A stretch of DNA of 64,000 bases, taken from contig NZ_JAMQGP010000006.1 in assembly GCF_023703465.1 (NCBI RefSeq), positions 124,001 through 188,000 on the forward strand. Direction: 5' to 3'. Of this stretch, positions 36,547 to 45,361 are shown one piece after another (position 1 is the first letter of the stretch; the number at the start of each line of letters is the position of its first letter). Under the pieces are notes generated by a model. That model saw only the letters and a program-made list of their open reading frames with translations, had not been told where the DNA came from and made no database searches. The position numbers were made by a program, and so were the translations under genes. Source of the stretch: Echinimonas agarilytica (GTDB lineage: Bacteria; Pseudomonadota; Gammaproteobacteria; Enterobacterales; Neiellaceae).

Positions 36547-37683
36547 ATGAGGTTCTTTCGTGCATTAGCGATACTTGCGGTAGCGAGTGTTGCATTGACG
36601 AGCGGTTGCTCCCAATCAGATTCTAATTCAACTTCTGGATCAGACCTTACTCCATCGTATATCGCCAATCAATTTCGCGTTGAGCGCGGCGTGAACGTGA
36701 GCCATTGGCTTTCTCAGTCTGATGTTCGCGGCGAGCAGCGTGATCAATACATGCAGGCTGAAGACTTTAAGCTCATTTCCGAGCTGGGATTTGATCATGT
36801 TCGACTGCCGGTAGACGAAGAACAGCTTTGGAATGAGCACGGAGAGCGTCAACAACAAGCGTTTGACTTAATGCACCAAGGTATCCAATGGTCATTGGAG
36901 CAGGGGCTTAACGTGATTGTTGACCTTCATGTACTCAGAGCTCATCATTTTAACCGGCCTGATTCACAAAAGATTTGGACCGACGCGAAAGCGCAACAGC
37001 AGTACATTCAATTTTGGCAGCAACTATCTGAAGAGCTGAAACAATATCCTTTAGATCGTGTTGCTTACGAGCCACTTAATGAAGCCGTAGCGGACGACAA
37101 CGAAGATTGGAATAAGCTGATCAACTGGGTGATCTCTGAGGTGAGACAACTCGAGCCGAATCGGACTATTATTATGGGCTCGAATCGTTGGCAACAAGTG
37201 GAAACCTTTGAAGCACTTCAGGTGCCGCAAAACGATCCGAATATCATGTTGAGTTTTCACTATTACACGCCATTTAACCTCACCCATTATCGTTCACCGT
37301 GGACAGCCAATAAAGATTATACCGGACCTGTGTCATATCCGGGGCAGACGGTATCGAACGAAGACTTAGCTGCACAACCTGCTGAATTAGCGGCCCATCT
37401 AACTGGCAACAACGGCACCTTTGATCGTGAGGTTATGGCTAAACATATTGAACAAGCTGTTCGTGTTGCGCAAAAGCATGGCTTAAAGCTCTATTGTGGT
37501 GAGTTTGGCGCATTCCCTACAACGGACTTAAGCATGCGCCAAGAGTGGTACCGCGACTTGATGTCTATATTTAACCAATATGACATCGCATGGGCGCATT
37601 GGAATTATAAGAACGATTTCCCCCTAGTCAGTGAGCAATTAGAACCAGATGATAGCCTGTTGGATATCCTACTTGAGAAGTAA
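36547..37683 (+). CDS. Glycoside hydrolase family 5 (cellulase-like), secreted
   Basis: About 378 residues, starting MRFFRALAILAVASVALTSG at 36547 after a GAGGA ribosome site. The signal sequence ends at a probable lipidated cysteine (TSGC). The GH5 barrel shows RGVNVSHWL, HVRLPVDEEQLW, the acid/base glutamate in YEPLNEAVADD, and the nucleophile in YCGEFGAFP. Substrate (beta-glucan, mannan or cellulose) cannot be set. A LacI-type operator just upstream suggests sugar control. Confidence 0.88.
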   Translation: MRFFRALAILAVASVALTSGCSQSDSNSTSGSDLTPSYIANQFRVERGVNVSHWLSQSDVRGEQRDQYMQAEDFKLISELGFDHVRLPVDEEQLWNEHGERQQQAFDLMHQGIQWSLEQGLNVIVDLHVLRAHHFNRPDSQKIWTDAKAQQQYIQFWQQLSEELKQYPLDRVAYEPLNEAVADDNEDWNKLINWVISEVRQLEPNRTIIMGSNRWQQVETFEALQVPQNDPNIMLSFHYYTPFNLTHYRSPWTANKDYTGPVSYPGQTVSNEDLAAQPAELAAHLTGNNGTFDREVMAKHIEQAVRVAQKHGLKLYCGEFGAFPTTDLSMRQEWYRDLMSIFNQYDIAWAHWNYKNDFPLVSEQLEPDDSLLDILLEK

Positions 37684-37718
37684 GAATGTAGTTGGTTGAA
37701 CACAAGCAGTAATATAAA

Positions 37719-37740
37719 AGCCCGCAAATGCGGGCTTTTT
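37719..37740. terminator. Bidirectional rho-independent terminator
   Basis: AGCCCGC-AAAT-GCGGGCT with a T-run on the plus strand and an A-run on the left. It lies between the convergent GH5 and CNNM genes and can serve both. Confidence 0.85.
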
Positions 37741-37744
37741 ATGG

Positions 37745-39034
37745 CTAGCGTAAGTCGGGTAGCAGCCGTTTGAATTTCACCGGAGGGGTAATGCGGGCTT
37801 GCTTCACCATGTTTTCAGACACCTCAGTAATATCAATGGTGTAGAGACCAATCTTAACGGTGATCTGTGAGTCGGGAATGTCTTCCAAGTGCTCCAGAAT
37901 AAGTCCGTTGAGCGTTTTAGGGCCGTCGGTGGGCAAGTCCCATTTGAGCTCTTTATTGATGTCTCGAATATTTGCAGTGGCGTCCACCAAGAAACTACCA
38001 TCACCTTGAGGCTTCACTTCATCACTTAATGTTGGGCCCGTGCTAGTGGTAAAGTCGCCCACAATCTCCTCGAGAATATCTTCAAGTGTTACTAATCCTT
38101 GAATGTCACCGTATTCATCGACGACTAAACCAATGCGCTCTTTATTGCGCTGAAATTTAAGGAGCTGAACGTTAAGCGGTGTGCCTTCAGGAATGTAGTA
38201 CAAGGGACGAACGGCTCGAAGCATTGAGTCTTTCTCAAATTCTCCCTTAGCCAGCAGGCGGAGCGCATCTCGGCTATGAATAAAACCTACTGCATCGTCA
38301 ATTGTATCTCGATACACCAATACTTTGGTGTGCGATGTGGATACCAGTTGACGAGATAACAGTTTCCAGTCGTCATTAATGTCAAAGCCCACAATGTCAC
38401 TGCGCGGAATCATAATGTCTTCAACGGTGACTTTTTCCAAGTCTAGAATCGACAGCAGCATATCTTGGTGACGTCGAGGAATCATTTTGCCTGCTTCGTG
38501 CACAACGGTGCGCAATTCTTCGGAGCTCAGGTGTTCATCTGAATTTTGATCGGGGCGAATACCAAAGAGCAGGAGTAAACCATTGGAAATGGCATTGACT
38601 GCCCAAACAAATGGGTAGAACACCACCATCAGTGGCCGAAGAATAAAAGACATTGGAAAGGCCACACGCTCGGGGAAAAGTGCAGCAAATGTTTTAGGCG
38701 TCACTTCGGCAAAAATAAGGACGAAAAAAGTCAGTACAAAAGTTGCCACTGCAATCCCGTAATCACCGTACACCCGCATACCGATAATGGTCGCAATGGC
38801 CGACGCCGATATATTGACAAGGTTATTACCAATAAGGATTAATCCTAGCAGTCGATCGGGACGATCTAACATACCTAATACGCGTTTAGCCGAAGGGTTA
38901 TTGTGCTTTGCTTGATGGCGAAGTCGATAACGATTAATCGACATCATGCCTGTTTCAGAAGCAGAAAATAGCGCTGATATAAAAATCAGACCAAAAAGTA
39001 GCCCGAGCAGGGTACCTGTGGATATGCCGTCCAA
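37745..39034 (-). CDS. CNNM/CorC-family membrane protein (HlyC/CorC, UPF0053)
   Basis: A 429-residue protein. It has an N-terminal DUF21 membrane domain (FSASETGMMSINRYRLRHQAK at about 25-45, with about four helices). A pair of CBS domains follows (about 205-330, including VEDIMIPRSDIVGFD and LVTLEDILEEIVGDF), then a C-terminal CorC-HlyC domain. Relatives are linked to magnesium or cobalt efflux. It lies downstream of a CcsA-like gene on the same strand, a common neighbourhood next to ffh in gammaproteobacteria. Confidence 0.9.
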   Translation of the reverse strand: MDGISTGTLLGLLFGLIFISALFSASETGMMSINRYRLRHQAKHNNPSAKRVLGMLDRPDRLLGLILIGNNLVNISASAIATIIGMRVYGDYGIAVATFVLTFFVLIFAEVTPKTFAALFPERVAFPMSFILRPLMVVFYPFVWAVNAISNGLLLLFGIRPDQNSDEHLSSEELRTVVHEAGKMIPRRHQDMLLSILDLEKVTVEDIMIPRSDIVGFDINDDWKLLSRQLVSTSHTKVLVYRDTIDDAVGFIHSRDALRLLAKGEFEKDSMLRAVRPLYYIPEGTPLNVQLLKFQRNKERIGLVVDEYGDIQGLVTLEDILEEIVGDFTTSTGPTLSDEVKPQGDGSFLVDATANIRDINKELKWDLPTDGPKTLNGLILEHLEDIPDSQITVKIGLYTIDITEVSENMVKQARITPPVKFKRLLPDLR

Positions 39035-39135
39035 GTATGGCGTTCCTATATAGCGTATGAAGCATGATTTAGCAGTATCTGGCCCACTGCTGTCAAGTGT
39101 TACCCATCACAATCAAGCATGAAGTCTGAAATTGT

Positions 39136-39921
39136 TCAGTTTAACAGCACTTCTTTAATGAAACGGCTGCCAAAATACGCAAGTGTCAGCACTCCTGCAG
39201 CGATAATGCTGAGTATGGCCATACGGCGAGAAGAAACACCGGTACGAAATTTTTGCACCAACATGATGGCATATAACAGCCAAGCAATGATGGTGAGAAT
39301 CGCTTTGTGCCCTTGCCCCTGTCCGAAGAAGCCTTCCAAAAATATAGAGCCCGTCATGATGCTTGCAGTCAGTATGGCAAAACCAAGTTTCAAAATTGCT
39401 TCTAATTGACGATCAACCACCATCAGCGGAGGCAGACCACTGAGCGACGCATGTTGTTTCAAACGATAGTCGATCACCCACACTTGTACCGCCATTAATG
39501 CGGCCACCATCAAAATACAATATGCAGCTAACGCCAGGCTTACATGCACGGCCAAGCCGGTGTGCTGGCCCAAGTGAGTCACGTAGTGAGAGGTTTGTAC
39601 CAACTCAGGAAGTTGTGCTGCAGCGGCAAGGAGATAAACAGGCGGCAACAATAGCAGCGAATTAAATGTTCGGTGGCCAATGGTGAGCCCGGTTGCTATT
39701 AGCAGTGTGACTAATGAAATCAGATTGGTAATGCTTAAGTCGAGCCCGTTTCGGTATGCAAGCCCCGACACAATAAGAGTAGCGTGAAGCACTAATACTG
39801 GGGACGCGAGCAACACAGGGTTGGCGAGTTTGGCTTTTGGCCTAAACCACTGTTGCCAGAAAAAAGCTGAAATCAGCACATACCCTGCCATTACAACGGC
39901 GCCTAATATCGATTGATCCAT
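39136..39921 (-). CDS. Cytochrome c assembly-like inner-membrane protein (YpjD/CcsA family)
   Basis: A 261-residue membrane protein with about eight helices, of the CcmC/CcsA heme-handling family. LAVHVSLALAAYCILMVAAL near residue 125 holds a conserved histidine, and FFGQGQGHKAILTIIAWLLYA near 205 another. YpjD-type genes regularly sit beside ffh, as here. The exact function is not established. It begins 2 bases after the stop of the permease gene. Confidence 0.82.
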   Translation of the reverse strand: MDQSILGAVVMAGYVLISAFFWQQWFRPKAKLANPVLLASPVLVLHATLIVSGLAYRNGLDLSITNLISLVTLLIATGLTIGHRTFNSLLLLPPVYLLAAAAQLPELVQTSHYVTHLGQHTGLAVHVSLALAAYCILMVAALMAVQVWVIDYRLKQHASLSGLPPLMVVDRQLEAILKLGFAILTASIMTGSIFLEGFFGQGQGHKAILTIIAWLLYAIMLVQKFRTGVSSRRMAILSIIAAGVLTLAYFGSRFIKEVLLN

Positions 39922-39923
39922 GG

Positions 39924-41033
39924 CTATTTTGTGTGCTCCAAGCTTGCAAAGACTGCTGTTCGAATGGGTTTAATCGTACTCAATAACAGAATACCAAGGC
40001 TCAATGTGCTGAGCCACATTGGCAATAGTGCTGCATGAGCATGTTGTTGTTCTACCAAATCAAGTGCGCCATCGGCAAGCATTGAATCGAGCAATACGCC
40101 CGATAGCAATGCGCCTAACATCACAGTAATGATGTATTTCCACATCACGCTGTTGCCGAGCTCGTTGCGAAGCACAGCAATAGTAGACACATTTGTTGCA
40201 GGGCCTGCGAGTAAAAATACCAAAACGGTGCCCGGTGATACTCCGGCTAACATGAGGCCCGCTGCAATTGGGGTTGATGCACTGGCACAGATATACATAG
40301 GGATGCCTATCACCAACATGATTCCCTTCGCCACCCAGCCACTGCCCCACGTTGCTAACCACTCGGTGGGCACGAACGTTTGTACCGCTGCTGCAATCAG
40401 CAACCCAACCGCTAGCCAAAGAAGAATGTCGTCGAAGAGCTGACCAAATGCGTATTGAATCCCGCTGAGTGCTTTGTGTGTCTTACTTTGAGTGCGCCCA
40501 GACGCGTTTTTAGGTGAGCAGCAACTTGAAGTGGGCGGCTCTTTAGCTTCGGTCTTAGAAGCGCAACAACTTGTGTTTGATGAGTGATGAGAATGCCCAT
40601 GCGATGATGTTGATGACGATGCAACTGTTTGCTCGGACTCAGTTTTATTCACCCAAATACCCGCGCTAAGAGCGGTAAGCACAGCAGCCACGGGCCTGAC
40701 GATAGCCATCACAGGCCCCATCATGGCGTAGGTCAATGAAATCGAATCAACGCCAGTTTCTGGCGTTGAAATTAAAAATGAAACTGTTGACCCCTTGCTC
40801 GCGCCATTGCGGCGTATTCCTAATGCCACTGGAATCACGCTGCAGCTACACAGCGGCATAGGCGCGCCCAATAAGGCGGCTTTCGCGACAGGTACAGAGC
40901 CCTTGCCTGCAAGTTGTTGGCGAACCCAACTTTCCGGTAAAAAAGCTTTGATCAGGCCTGCAATCACCAAGCCCAATAATAAATAGGGCGCAGCATCTAA
41001 GCTAAGGCTCAGTAAATGATTGAGAAATTCCAT
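39924..41033 (-). CDS. SO_0444/DUF318-type permease with Cys/His-rich loop
   Basis: About 369 residues starting MEFLNHLLSLSL at 41033, after an AGGAG ribosome site; the longer frame to 41126 is unsupported. Two permease halves (LGAPMPLCSCSVIPVALGIRR and a second near CASASTPIAAGLMLAG) flank a cytoplasmic loop. The loop is full of metal ligands (HGHSHH, CC, then SSCC). This family is annotated as copper/zinc or arsenite efflux permease. The loop supports metal binding; the ion is uncertain. Confidence 0.82.
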   Translation of the reverse strand: MEFLNHLLSLSLDAAPYLLLGLVIAGLIKAFLPESWVRQQLAGKGSVPVAKAALLGAPMPLCSCSVIPVALGIRRNGASKGSTVSFLISTPETGVDSISLTYAMMGPVMAIVRPVAAVLTALSAGIWVNKTESEQTVASSSTSSHGHSHHSSNTSCCASKTEAKEPPTSSCCSPKNASGRTQSKTHKALSGIQYAFGQLFDDILLWLAVGLLIAAAVQTFVPTEWLATWGSGWVAKGIMLVIGIPMYICASASTPIAAGLMLAGVSPGTVLVFLLAGPATNVSTIAVLRNELGNSVMWKYIITVMLGALLSGVLLDSMLADGALDLVEQQHAHAALLPMWLSTLSLGILLLSTIKPIRTAVFASLEHTK

Positions 41034-41143
41034 TTGTTTCTCCTTGCATCGAAGGGTCGAGTATACCTTAACATTTACTTTAAATAATCGGGCTCTTGAT
41101 AGGGTTAATGACTGGCCCCATGTCATCAGTATATAAATTGGCG

Positions 41144-41149
41144 TATAAT
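41144..41149 (+). promoter_or_regulatory. Likely -10 element of the ffh promoter
   Basis: TATAAT matches the sigma-70 -10 consensus exactly, about 54 bases before the ffh ATG. The matching -35 (TGTCAT, 17 bases upstream) is weak. Confidence 0.4.
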
Positions 41150-41202
41150 CGGTCGGCTAAGACTTATGACCGTTTTCTATTTCGTTTAATCCGGACTTTA
41201 CG

Positions 41203-42576
41203 ATGTTTGACAATTTGACCGAGCGTTTATCGCAAACTTTAAAGAATGTCACCGGCCGTGGCCGCTTGACAGAAGATAATATCAAGCAAACGTTGCGTGA
41301 AGTTCGCATGGCATTGCTTGAAGCCGATGTTGCTTTACCTGTGGTCAAAGACTTCGTCAATCGTGTGAAAGAAAGAGCGGTTGGTCAAGAAGTCTCAAAG
41401 AAATTGAACCCTGGCCAAGCCTTTATCAAAATTGTTCGAGATGAGCTTGAAGCCACCATGGGTGAAAGTAACGAAGGTTTGGACCTTCGTGCTCAGCCTC
41501 CTGCGATTGTATTGATGGCGGGTCTACAAGGTGCGGGTAAAACCACAAGTGTGGGTAAGTTAGGGCGCTTTTTAAAGGAGCGTGAGAAAAAATCTGTATT
41601 GGTGGTCTCCGCTGATGTCTATCGTCCAGCGGCGATTAAACAGCTTGAAACCGTGGCTGGTGAGGTTGGCGTTGATTTTTTTCCATCAACGGTTGAACAG
41701 AAGCCTATCGACATCGCCACTGCGGCCATCGAACATGCACGTAAAACATTTGCTGACGTGGTTCTGATTGATACCGCCGGTCGCCTTCATGTTGATGAAG
41801 ATATGATGGGCGAGATTAAAGATCTACACGCGGCAGTGAATCCCATCGAAACGCTGTTTGTCGTTGATGCAATGACCGGACAAGATGCCGCTAACACGGC
41901 AAAGGCATTTAATGATGCGTTGCCGCTTACAGGGGTGATTTTAACCAAGACCGATGGTGATGCCCGTGGCGGTGCTGCTTTATCTGTCCGTCATATCACA
42001 GGCAAGCCTATTAAGTTCTTAGGTGTGGGCGAAAAGCTCGATGCACTAGAACCTTTCCACCCTGATCGTGTGGCCTCTCGAATCTTAGGAATGGGCGATG
42101 TGTTATCGCTCATCGAAGAAGTTGAGCAGAAAGTTGATAAAGACCAAGCCGCTAAAATGGCTGCCAAACTCAAAACTGGTAAAGGCTTTGATTTGGAAGA
42201 CTTTCGTGATCAACTCGCTCAGATGCGCAACATGGGCGGCATGATGGGCTTGATTGATAAAATGCCGGGCATGGGCAACATGTCTGAGCAAATTAAAAAC
42301 AAAATGGATGACAAGATGACGGTTCACATGGAAGCGATTATTAGCTCCATGACGCCGTTGGAGCGTCAGCGCCCAGATATTATCAAAGGTTCGCGCAAGC
42401 GCCGTATTGCTGCCGGTTGCGGATTACAAATTCAAGACGTCAACAAGCTGCTGAAGCAATTTACGCAAATGCAGAAAATGATGAAAAAAATGTCAGGCAA
42501 AGGCGGTATGCAAAAAATGATGCGTGGCATGAAAGGCATGATGCCCCCGGGAATGGGAGGCATGCCGCCTCGCTAG
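41203..42576 (+). CDS. ffh: Signal recognition particle GTPase Ffh
   Basis: A 457-residue SRP54 protein. It has the N-terminal helical domain, then G1 GLQGAGKTTSVGKLG near 107, the DTAGR motif and TKTDGDARGG. A methionine-rich M domain ends the protein (MQKMMKKMSG and repeats), which binds 4.5S RNA and signal peptides. It delivers ribosomes making membrane proteins to FtsY. Confidence 0.97.
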   Translation: MFDNLTERLSQTLKNVTGRGRLTEDNIKQTLREVRMALLEADVALPVVKDFVNRVKERAVGQEVSKKLNPGQAFIKIVRDELEATMGESNEGLDLRAQPPAIVLMAGLQGAGKTTSVGKLGRFLKEREKKSVLVVSADVYRPAAIKQLETVAGEVGVDFFPSTVEQKPIDIATAAIEHARKTFADVVLIDTAGRLHVDEDMMGEIKDLHAAVNPIETLFVVDAMTGQDAANTAKAFNDALPLTGVILTKTDGDARGGAALSVRHITGKPIKFLGVGEKLDALEPFHPDRVASRILGMGDVLSLIEEVEQKVDKDQAAKMAAKLKTGKGFDLEDFRDQLAQMRNMGGMMGLIDKMPGMGNMSEQIKNKMDDKMTVHMEAIISSMTPLERQRPDIIKGSRKRRIAAGCGLQIQDVNKLLKQFTQMQKMMKKMSGKGGMQKMMRGMKGMMPPGMGGMPPR

Positions 42577-42586
42577 GCGCAATGTT

Positions 42587-42829
42587 ATGGCTAAACGCAT
42601 TCATTACACGTATCGCTCAGAAGATAAGGTCATTGCCTTTGCGAATGACCGCTTTACTAACATGTTTGAGGCGATCGCTGCTGCAGAAGGAATCGATTTA
42701 ACTTCATACTTGCGCATGGAGCAACAAGTTGAAATGACTTCCAAAGACAGCAAAGCCGTTCGTGACTATCGAGACCAAGAGTTCAAACGGATGGGATTTA
42801 AAAATATCCGATTCGTGAAAGAAAAGTAG
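42587..42829 (+). CDS. DUF2960 small protein
   Basis: An 80-residue basic protein, MAKRIHYTYRSEDKVIAFAND onward, containing GIDLTSYLRMEQQVEM. It resembles the DUF2960 family known from Vibrio and Alteromonadales-type bacteria. It lies 10 bases after ffh and ends just before a terminator, so it is probably cotranscribed with ffh. Function unknown. Confidence 0.7.
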   Translation: MAKRIHYTYRSEDKVIAFANDRFTNMFEAIAAAEGIDLTSYLRMEQQVEMTSKDSKAVRDYRDQEFKRMGFKNIRFVKEK

Positions 42830-42844
42830 TCACGTTGAGTGGCG

Positions 42845-42873
42845 AAAGGCTTCCTGTTTTGGAGGCCTTTTTT
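42845..42873 (+). terminator. Rho-independent terminator of ffh operon
   Basis: AAAGGCTTCC-TGTTTT-GGAGGCCTTTTTT: a 10-bp stem with one G-T pair and a following T-run, 16 bases after the DUF2960 gene. Confidence 0.85.
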
Positions 42874-42978
42874 ATCTCAACAGGATTCGCCCAATGACGC
42901 TGTAAAGCGATGGCGGCCAAGCCCCGCGTAAACCTCAAACCTTGTCGCGATGCTGACTGAATATTCCCTTTCTCGGTT

Positions 42979-43007
42979 TTGCTTGCATTATGACCAGTTT
43001 CTAGTAA
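42979..43007 (+). promoter_or_regulatory. Sigma-70 promoter of rpsP operon
   Basis: TTGCTT, a 17-base spacer and TAGTAA (or TAAAAT two bases later) lie about 90 bases before rpsP, after the upstream terminator. Confidence 0.55.
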
Positions 43008-43093
43008 AATTCGTCGGCTTCCCGCAGGGGGTAGATTCCTTTGTGGGGAAACACTGGAACCGCAAACCCCTATTTTAAGAGATAGAGGACGGT

Positions 43094-43348
43094 ATGGTAA
43101 CCATTCGTTTACAACGTGGCGGCGCTAAAAAAGCACCGTTTTATCAAATCGTAGTCGCAGATAGCCGCCGTGCTCGCGATGGCCGTTTCATCGAGAAAGT
43201 GGGTTTCTTTAACCCAGTTGCTCGAGGTCAAGCAGAGCGCTTGCGTTTGTCTTTAGACCGCGTAGATCACTGGATCGGCCAAGGTGCGCAAGCATCTGAT
43301 CGTGTCGCTCAGTTGATCAAAGAACTACGTAAAGCTCAAGAAGCTTAA
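43094..43348 (+). CDS. rpsP: 30S ribosomal protein S16
   Basis: An 84-residue S16 protein, opening [20 protein letters not shown], with [19 protein letters not shown]; usual length 82-84. It starts the conserved rpsP-rimM-trmD-rplS operon and is followed 9 bases later by rimM. Confidence 0.98.
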   Translation: MVTIRLQRGGAKKAPFYQIVVADSRRARDGRFIEKVGFFNPVARGQAERLRLSLDRVDHWIGQGAQASDRVAQLIKELRKAQEA

Positions 43349-43357
43349 GGTTTAGGA

Positions 43358-43885
43358 GTGGCTATGTCCGCTGATACGATTGTTGTAGGGAAAATTGGTA
43401 CTCCTTACGGCATCAAAGGTTGGGTGAAAATCCACTCTTCGACCGATTCGATTGAAAACATTTTCGACTACAAACCCTGGCTGATTCAGCACGGTGGTAG
43501 CCAATTGGAAATGACTATCGAAACTTGGCGCTGGCACAATAAGGGCCTAGTCGCAAAGTTTGATGGTATTGATGATCGCAATGAGGCAGAGCGCCTGACA
43601 AATGCAACAATTACGGTGCATGAGTCTGTTTTGCCTAAACTCGAAAACGAGTTTTATTGGCGTGACCTTATTGGTTGCGAAGTGATCACCACCAAAGGTT
43701 ACAACTTGGGGAAAGTCGAAGGACTGCTAGAAACCGGCTCAGCAGATGTGCTGCGTGTGAAAGCAAATCCAAAAGATGCATTCGGTCAAACAGAAAGATT
43801 AATCCCCTACATTGACGGGCAATTTGTGTTGGACATTAACATGGTCGACAAACAAATTACCGTTGACTGGGACCCTGGCTTTTAA
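43358..43885 (+). CDS. rimM: 16S rRNA processing factor RimM
   Basis: A 175-residue RimM with its N-terminal domain ([19 protein letters not shown]) and C-terminal PRC-barrel (about 95-175, [29 protein letters not shown]). It assists maturation of the 30S head, binding S19. Standard place between rpsP and trmD. Confidence 0.97.
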   Translation: MAMSADTIVVGKIGTPYGIKGWVKIHSSTDSIENIFDYKPWLIQHGGSQLEMTIETWRWHNKGLVAKFDGIDDRNEAERLTNATITVHESVLPKLENEFYWRDLIGCEVITTKGYNLGKVEGLLETGSADVLRVKANPKDAFGQTERLIPYIDGQFVLDINMVDKQITVDWDPGF

Positions 43886-43899
43886 GCCGGGGGATTATT

Positions 43900-44637
43900 A
43901 TGTGGTTTGGTGTAGTCAGTTTATTTCCGGATATGTTCCGGTCAATTTCTGAATACGGAGTAACTGGCCGAGCGATTCGCAATGAAATCATTGAACTTCA
44001 TTGCTGGAACCCTCGTGATTTTACTCATGACAAACACAGCACAGTGGACGATCGCCCTTATGGTGGTGGTCCAGGAATGCTGATGATGGTTCAACCCTTA
44101 CGTGATGCAATTCATGCAGCGAAAGCTGAAGCAGGTAAGGGGGCCAAAGTGGTGTATTTATCACCACAAGGGCGCAAATTAGATCAGCAAGGCGTGAGTG
44201 AGCTTGCTCAACACGACAAATTGATCTTGGTTGCCGGTCGCTATGAAGGCATTGATGAACGTCTTATTAAGGCGGAAATCGATGAAGAATGGTCGATTGG
44301 TGATTATGTGCTTAGTGGCGGCGAGTTGCCGGCAATGACTCTTATTGATGCAGTGTCTCGTTTCGTTCCAGGAGTTCTGGGCAAGCAGGCATCGGCAGAA
44401 CAAGATTCATTTACCGAAGGCTTGTTGGATTGTCCTCATTATACTCGCCCAGAAGTGTTAGATGGGATGACGGTGCCCTCAGTTTTATTGAGTGGCAATC
44501 ATGAACATATACGTCGTTGGCGTTTACAGCAGGCTCTTATTAGAACCTACGAAAGACGTCCCGACTTAATTGAAGGTCTAGCTCTGACTGACGAGCAAGC
44601 CAAGTTGCTTGCATCCTATCTCGAAGAGAAGGAATAG
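43900..44637 (+). CDS. trmD: tRNA (guanine-N1)-methyltransferase TrmD
   Basis: A 245-residue SPOUT methyltransferase making m1G37 in tRNAs. Visible are [14 protein letters not shown], the SAM-binding knot region [13 protein letters not shown] and [15 protein letters not shown], and the catalytic aspartate region [17 protein letters not shown]. Operon position and length agree with the family. Confidence 0.98.
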   Translation: MWFGVVSLFPDMFRSISEYGVTGRAIRNEIIELHCWNPRDFTHDKHSTVDDRPYGGGPGMLMMVQPLRDAIHAAKAEAGKGAKVVYLSPQGRKLDQQGVSELAQHDKLILVAGRYEGIDERLIKAEIDEEWSIGDYVLSGGELPAMTLIDAVSRFVPGVLGKQASAEQDSFTEGLLDCPHYTRPEVLDGMTVPSVLLSGNHEHIRRWRLQQALIRTYERRPDLIEGLALTDEQAKLLASYLEEKE

Positions 44638-44661
44638 CCTCGGTTACCTAGGGTGGAAAAT

Positions 44662-45009
44662 ATGAGTAATATTATTAAGCAGCTCGAAGACGAGCAATTA
44701 AAAACAGACGTCCCAGGCTTCGCGCCAGGCGACACTGTTGTTGTACAAGTAAGAGTTAAAGAAGGCGACCGCGAACGTCTACAGGCGTTTGAAGGTGTAG
44801 TGATTTCTAAGCGTAATCGCGGCCTGCACAGTGCTTTTATCGTTCGTAAAATCTCAAACGGCGAAGGCGTTGAGCGTACTTTCCAGACTCACAGCCCACT
44901 GATTGATAGCATCAGCGTTAAACGTCGCGGTGCAGTACGTCGTGCTAAGCTGTACTACCTGCGTGAACGTTCAGGTAAGTCTGCGCGTATCAAAGAAAAG
45001 CTCAACTAA
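44662..45009 (+). CDS. rplS: 50S ribosomal protein L19
   Basis: A 115-residue L19 starting [20 protein letters not shown] at 44662, which lines up with E. coli L19; a GTG three codons upstream is part of the ribosome site region (GGGTGG). [17 protein letters not shown] and [19 protein letters not shown] are conserved. Last gene of the operon. Confidence 0.98.
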   Translation: MSNIIKQLEDEQLKTDVPGFAPGDTVVVQVRVKEGDRERLQAFEGVVISKRNRGLHSAFIVRKISNGEGVERTFQTHSPLIDSISVKRRGAVRRAKLYYLRERSGKSARIKEKLN

Positions 45010-45052
45010 GACTTTGTTTAATTCGGTTTCCGGTTCCAGTACCAAACAAAAT

Positions 45053-45075
45053 AGCCCGCGAATGCGGGCTTTTTT
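45053..45075 (+). terminator. Rho-independent terminator of rpsP-rplS operon
   Basis: AGCCCGC-GAAT-GCGGGCT followed by a T-run, 44 bases after the rplS stop. Confidence 0.88.
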
Positions 45076-45361
45076 GTGTCTAAAATTCAGCTGAGATCGA
45101 TGTTTAGATCGGACGCCCGCTTTTCCCCTAATTTTTAGCTTAAATCCTCATCGTTGCTTGAGCTATTGCTTCCTAATACCAGTTCATAATCGCTTAAGGT
45201 TGAGTGAAATAATTGTTTAACGGAGTCTGTGAATGATGAGTGAATGGTCACGATAGTAAATCACGATTCTTTGATTTGGTTCAGCCTAGATTTACATTCG
45301 AGCTTTTACTCCAAACGCTTTCAGCGTACAATTGTTAGCTCAAATTTTAGAGTAACCTTTC
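45076..45361. other. Upstream region of the acyl-CoA synthetase gene
   Basis: About 285 bases with no reading frame. It should hold the promoter of the next gene. No confident -35/-10 pair, fatty-acid regulator site or hairpin was identified. Confidence 0.5.
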
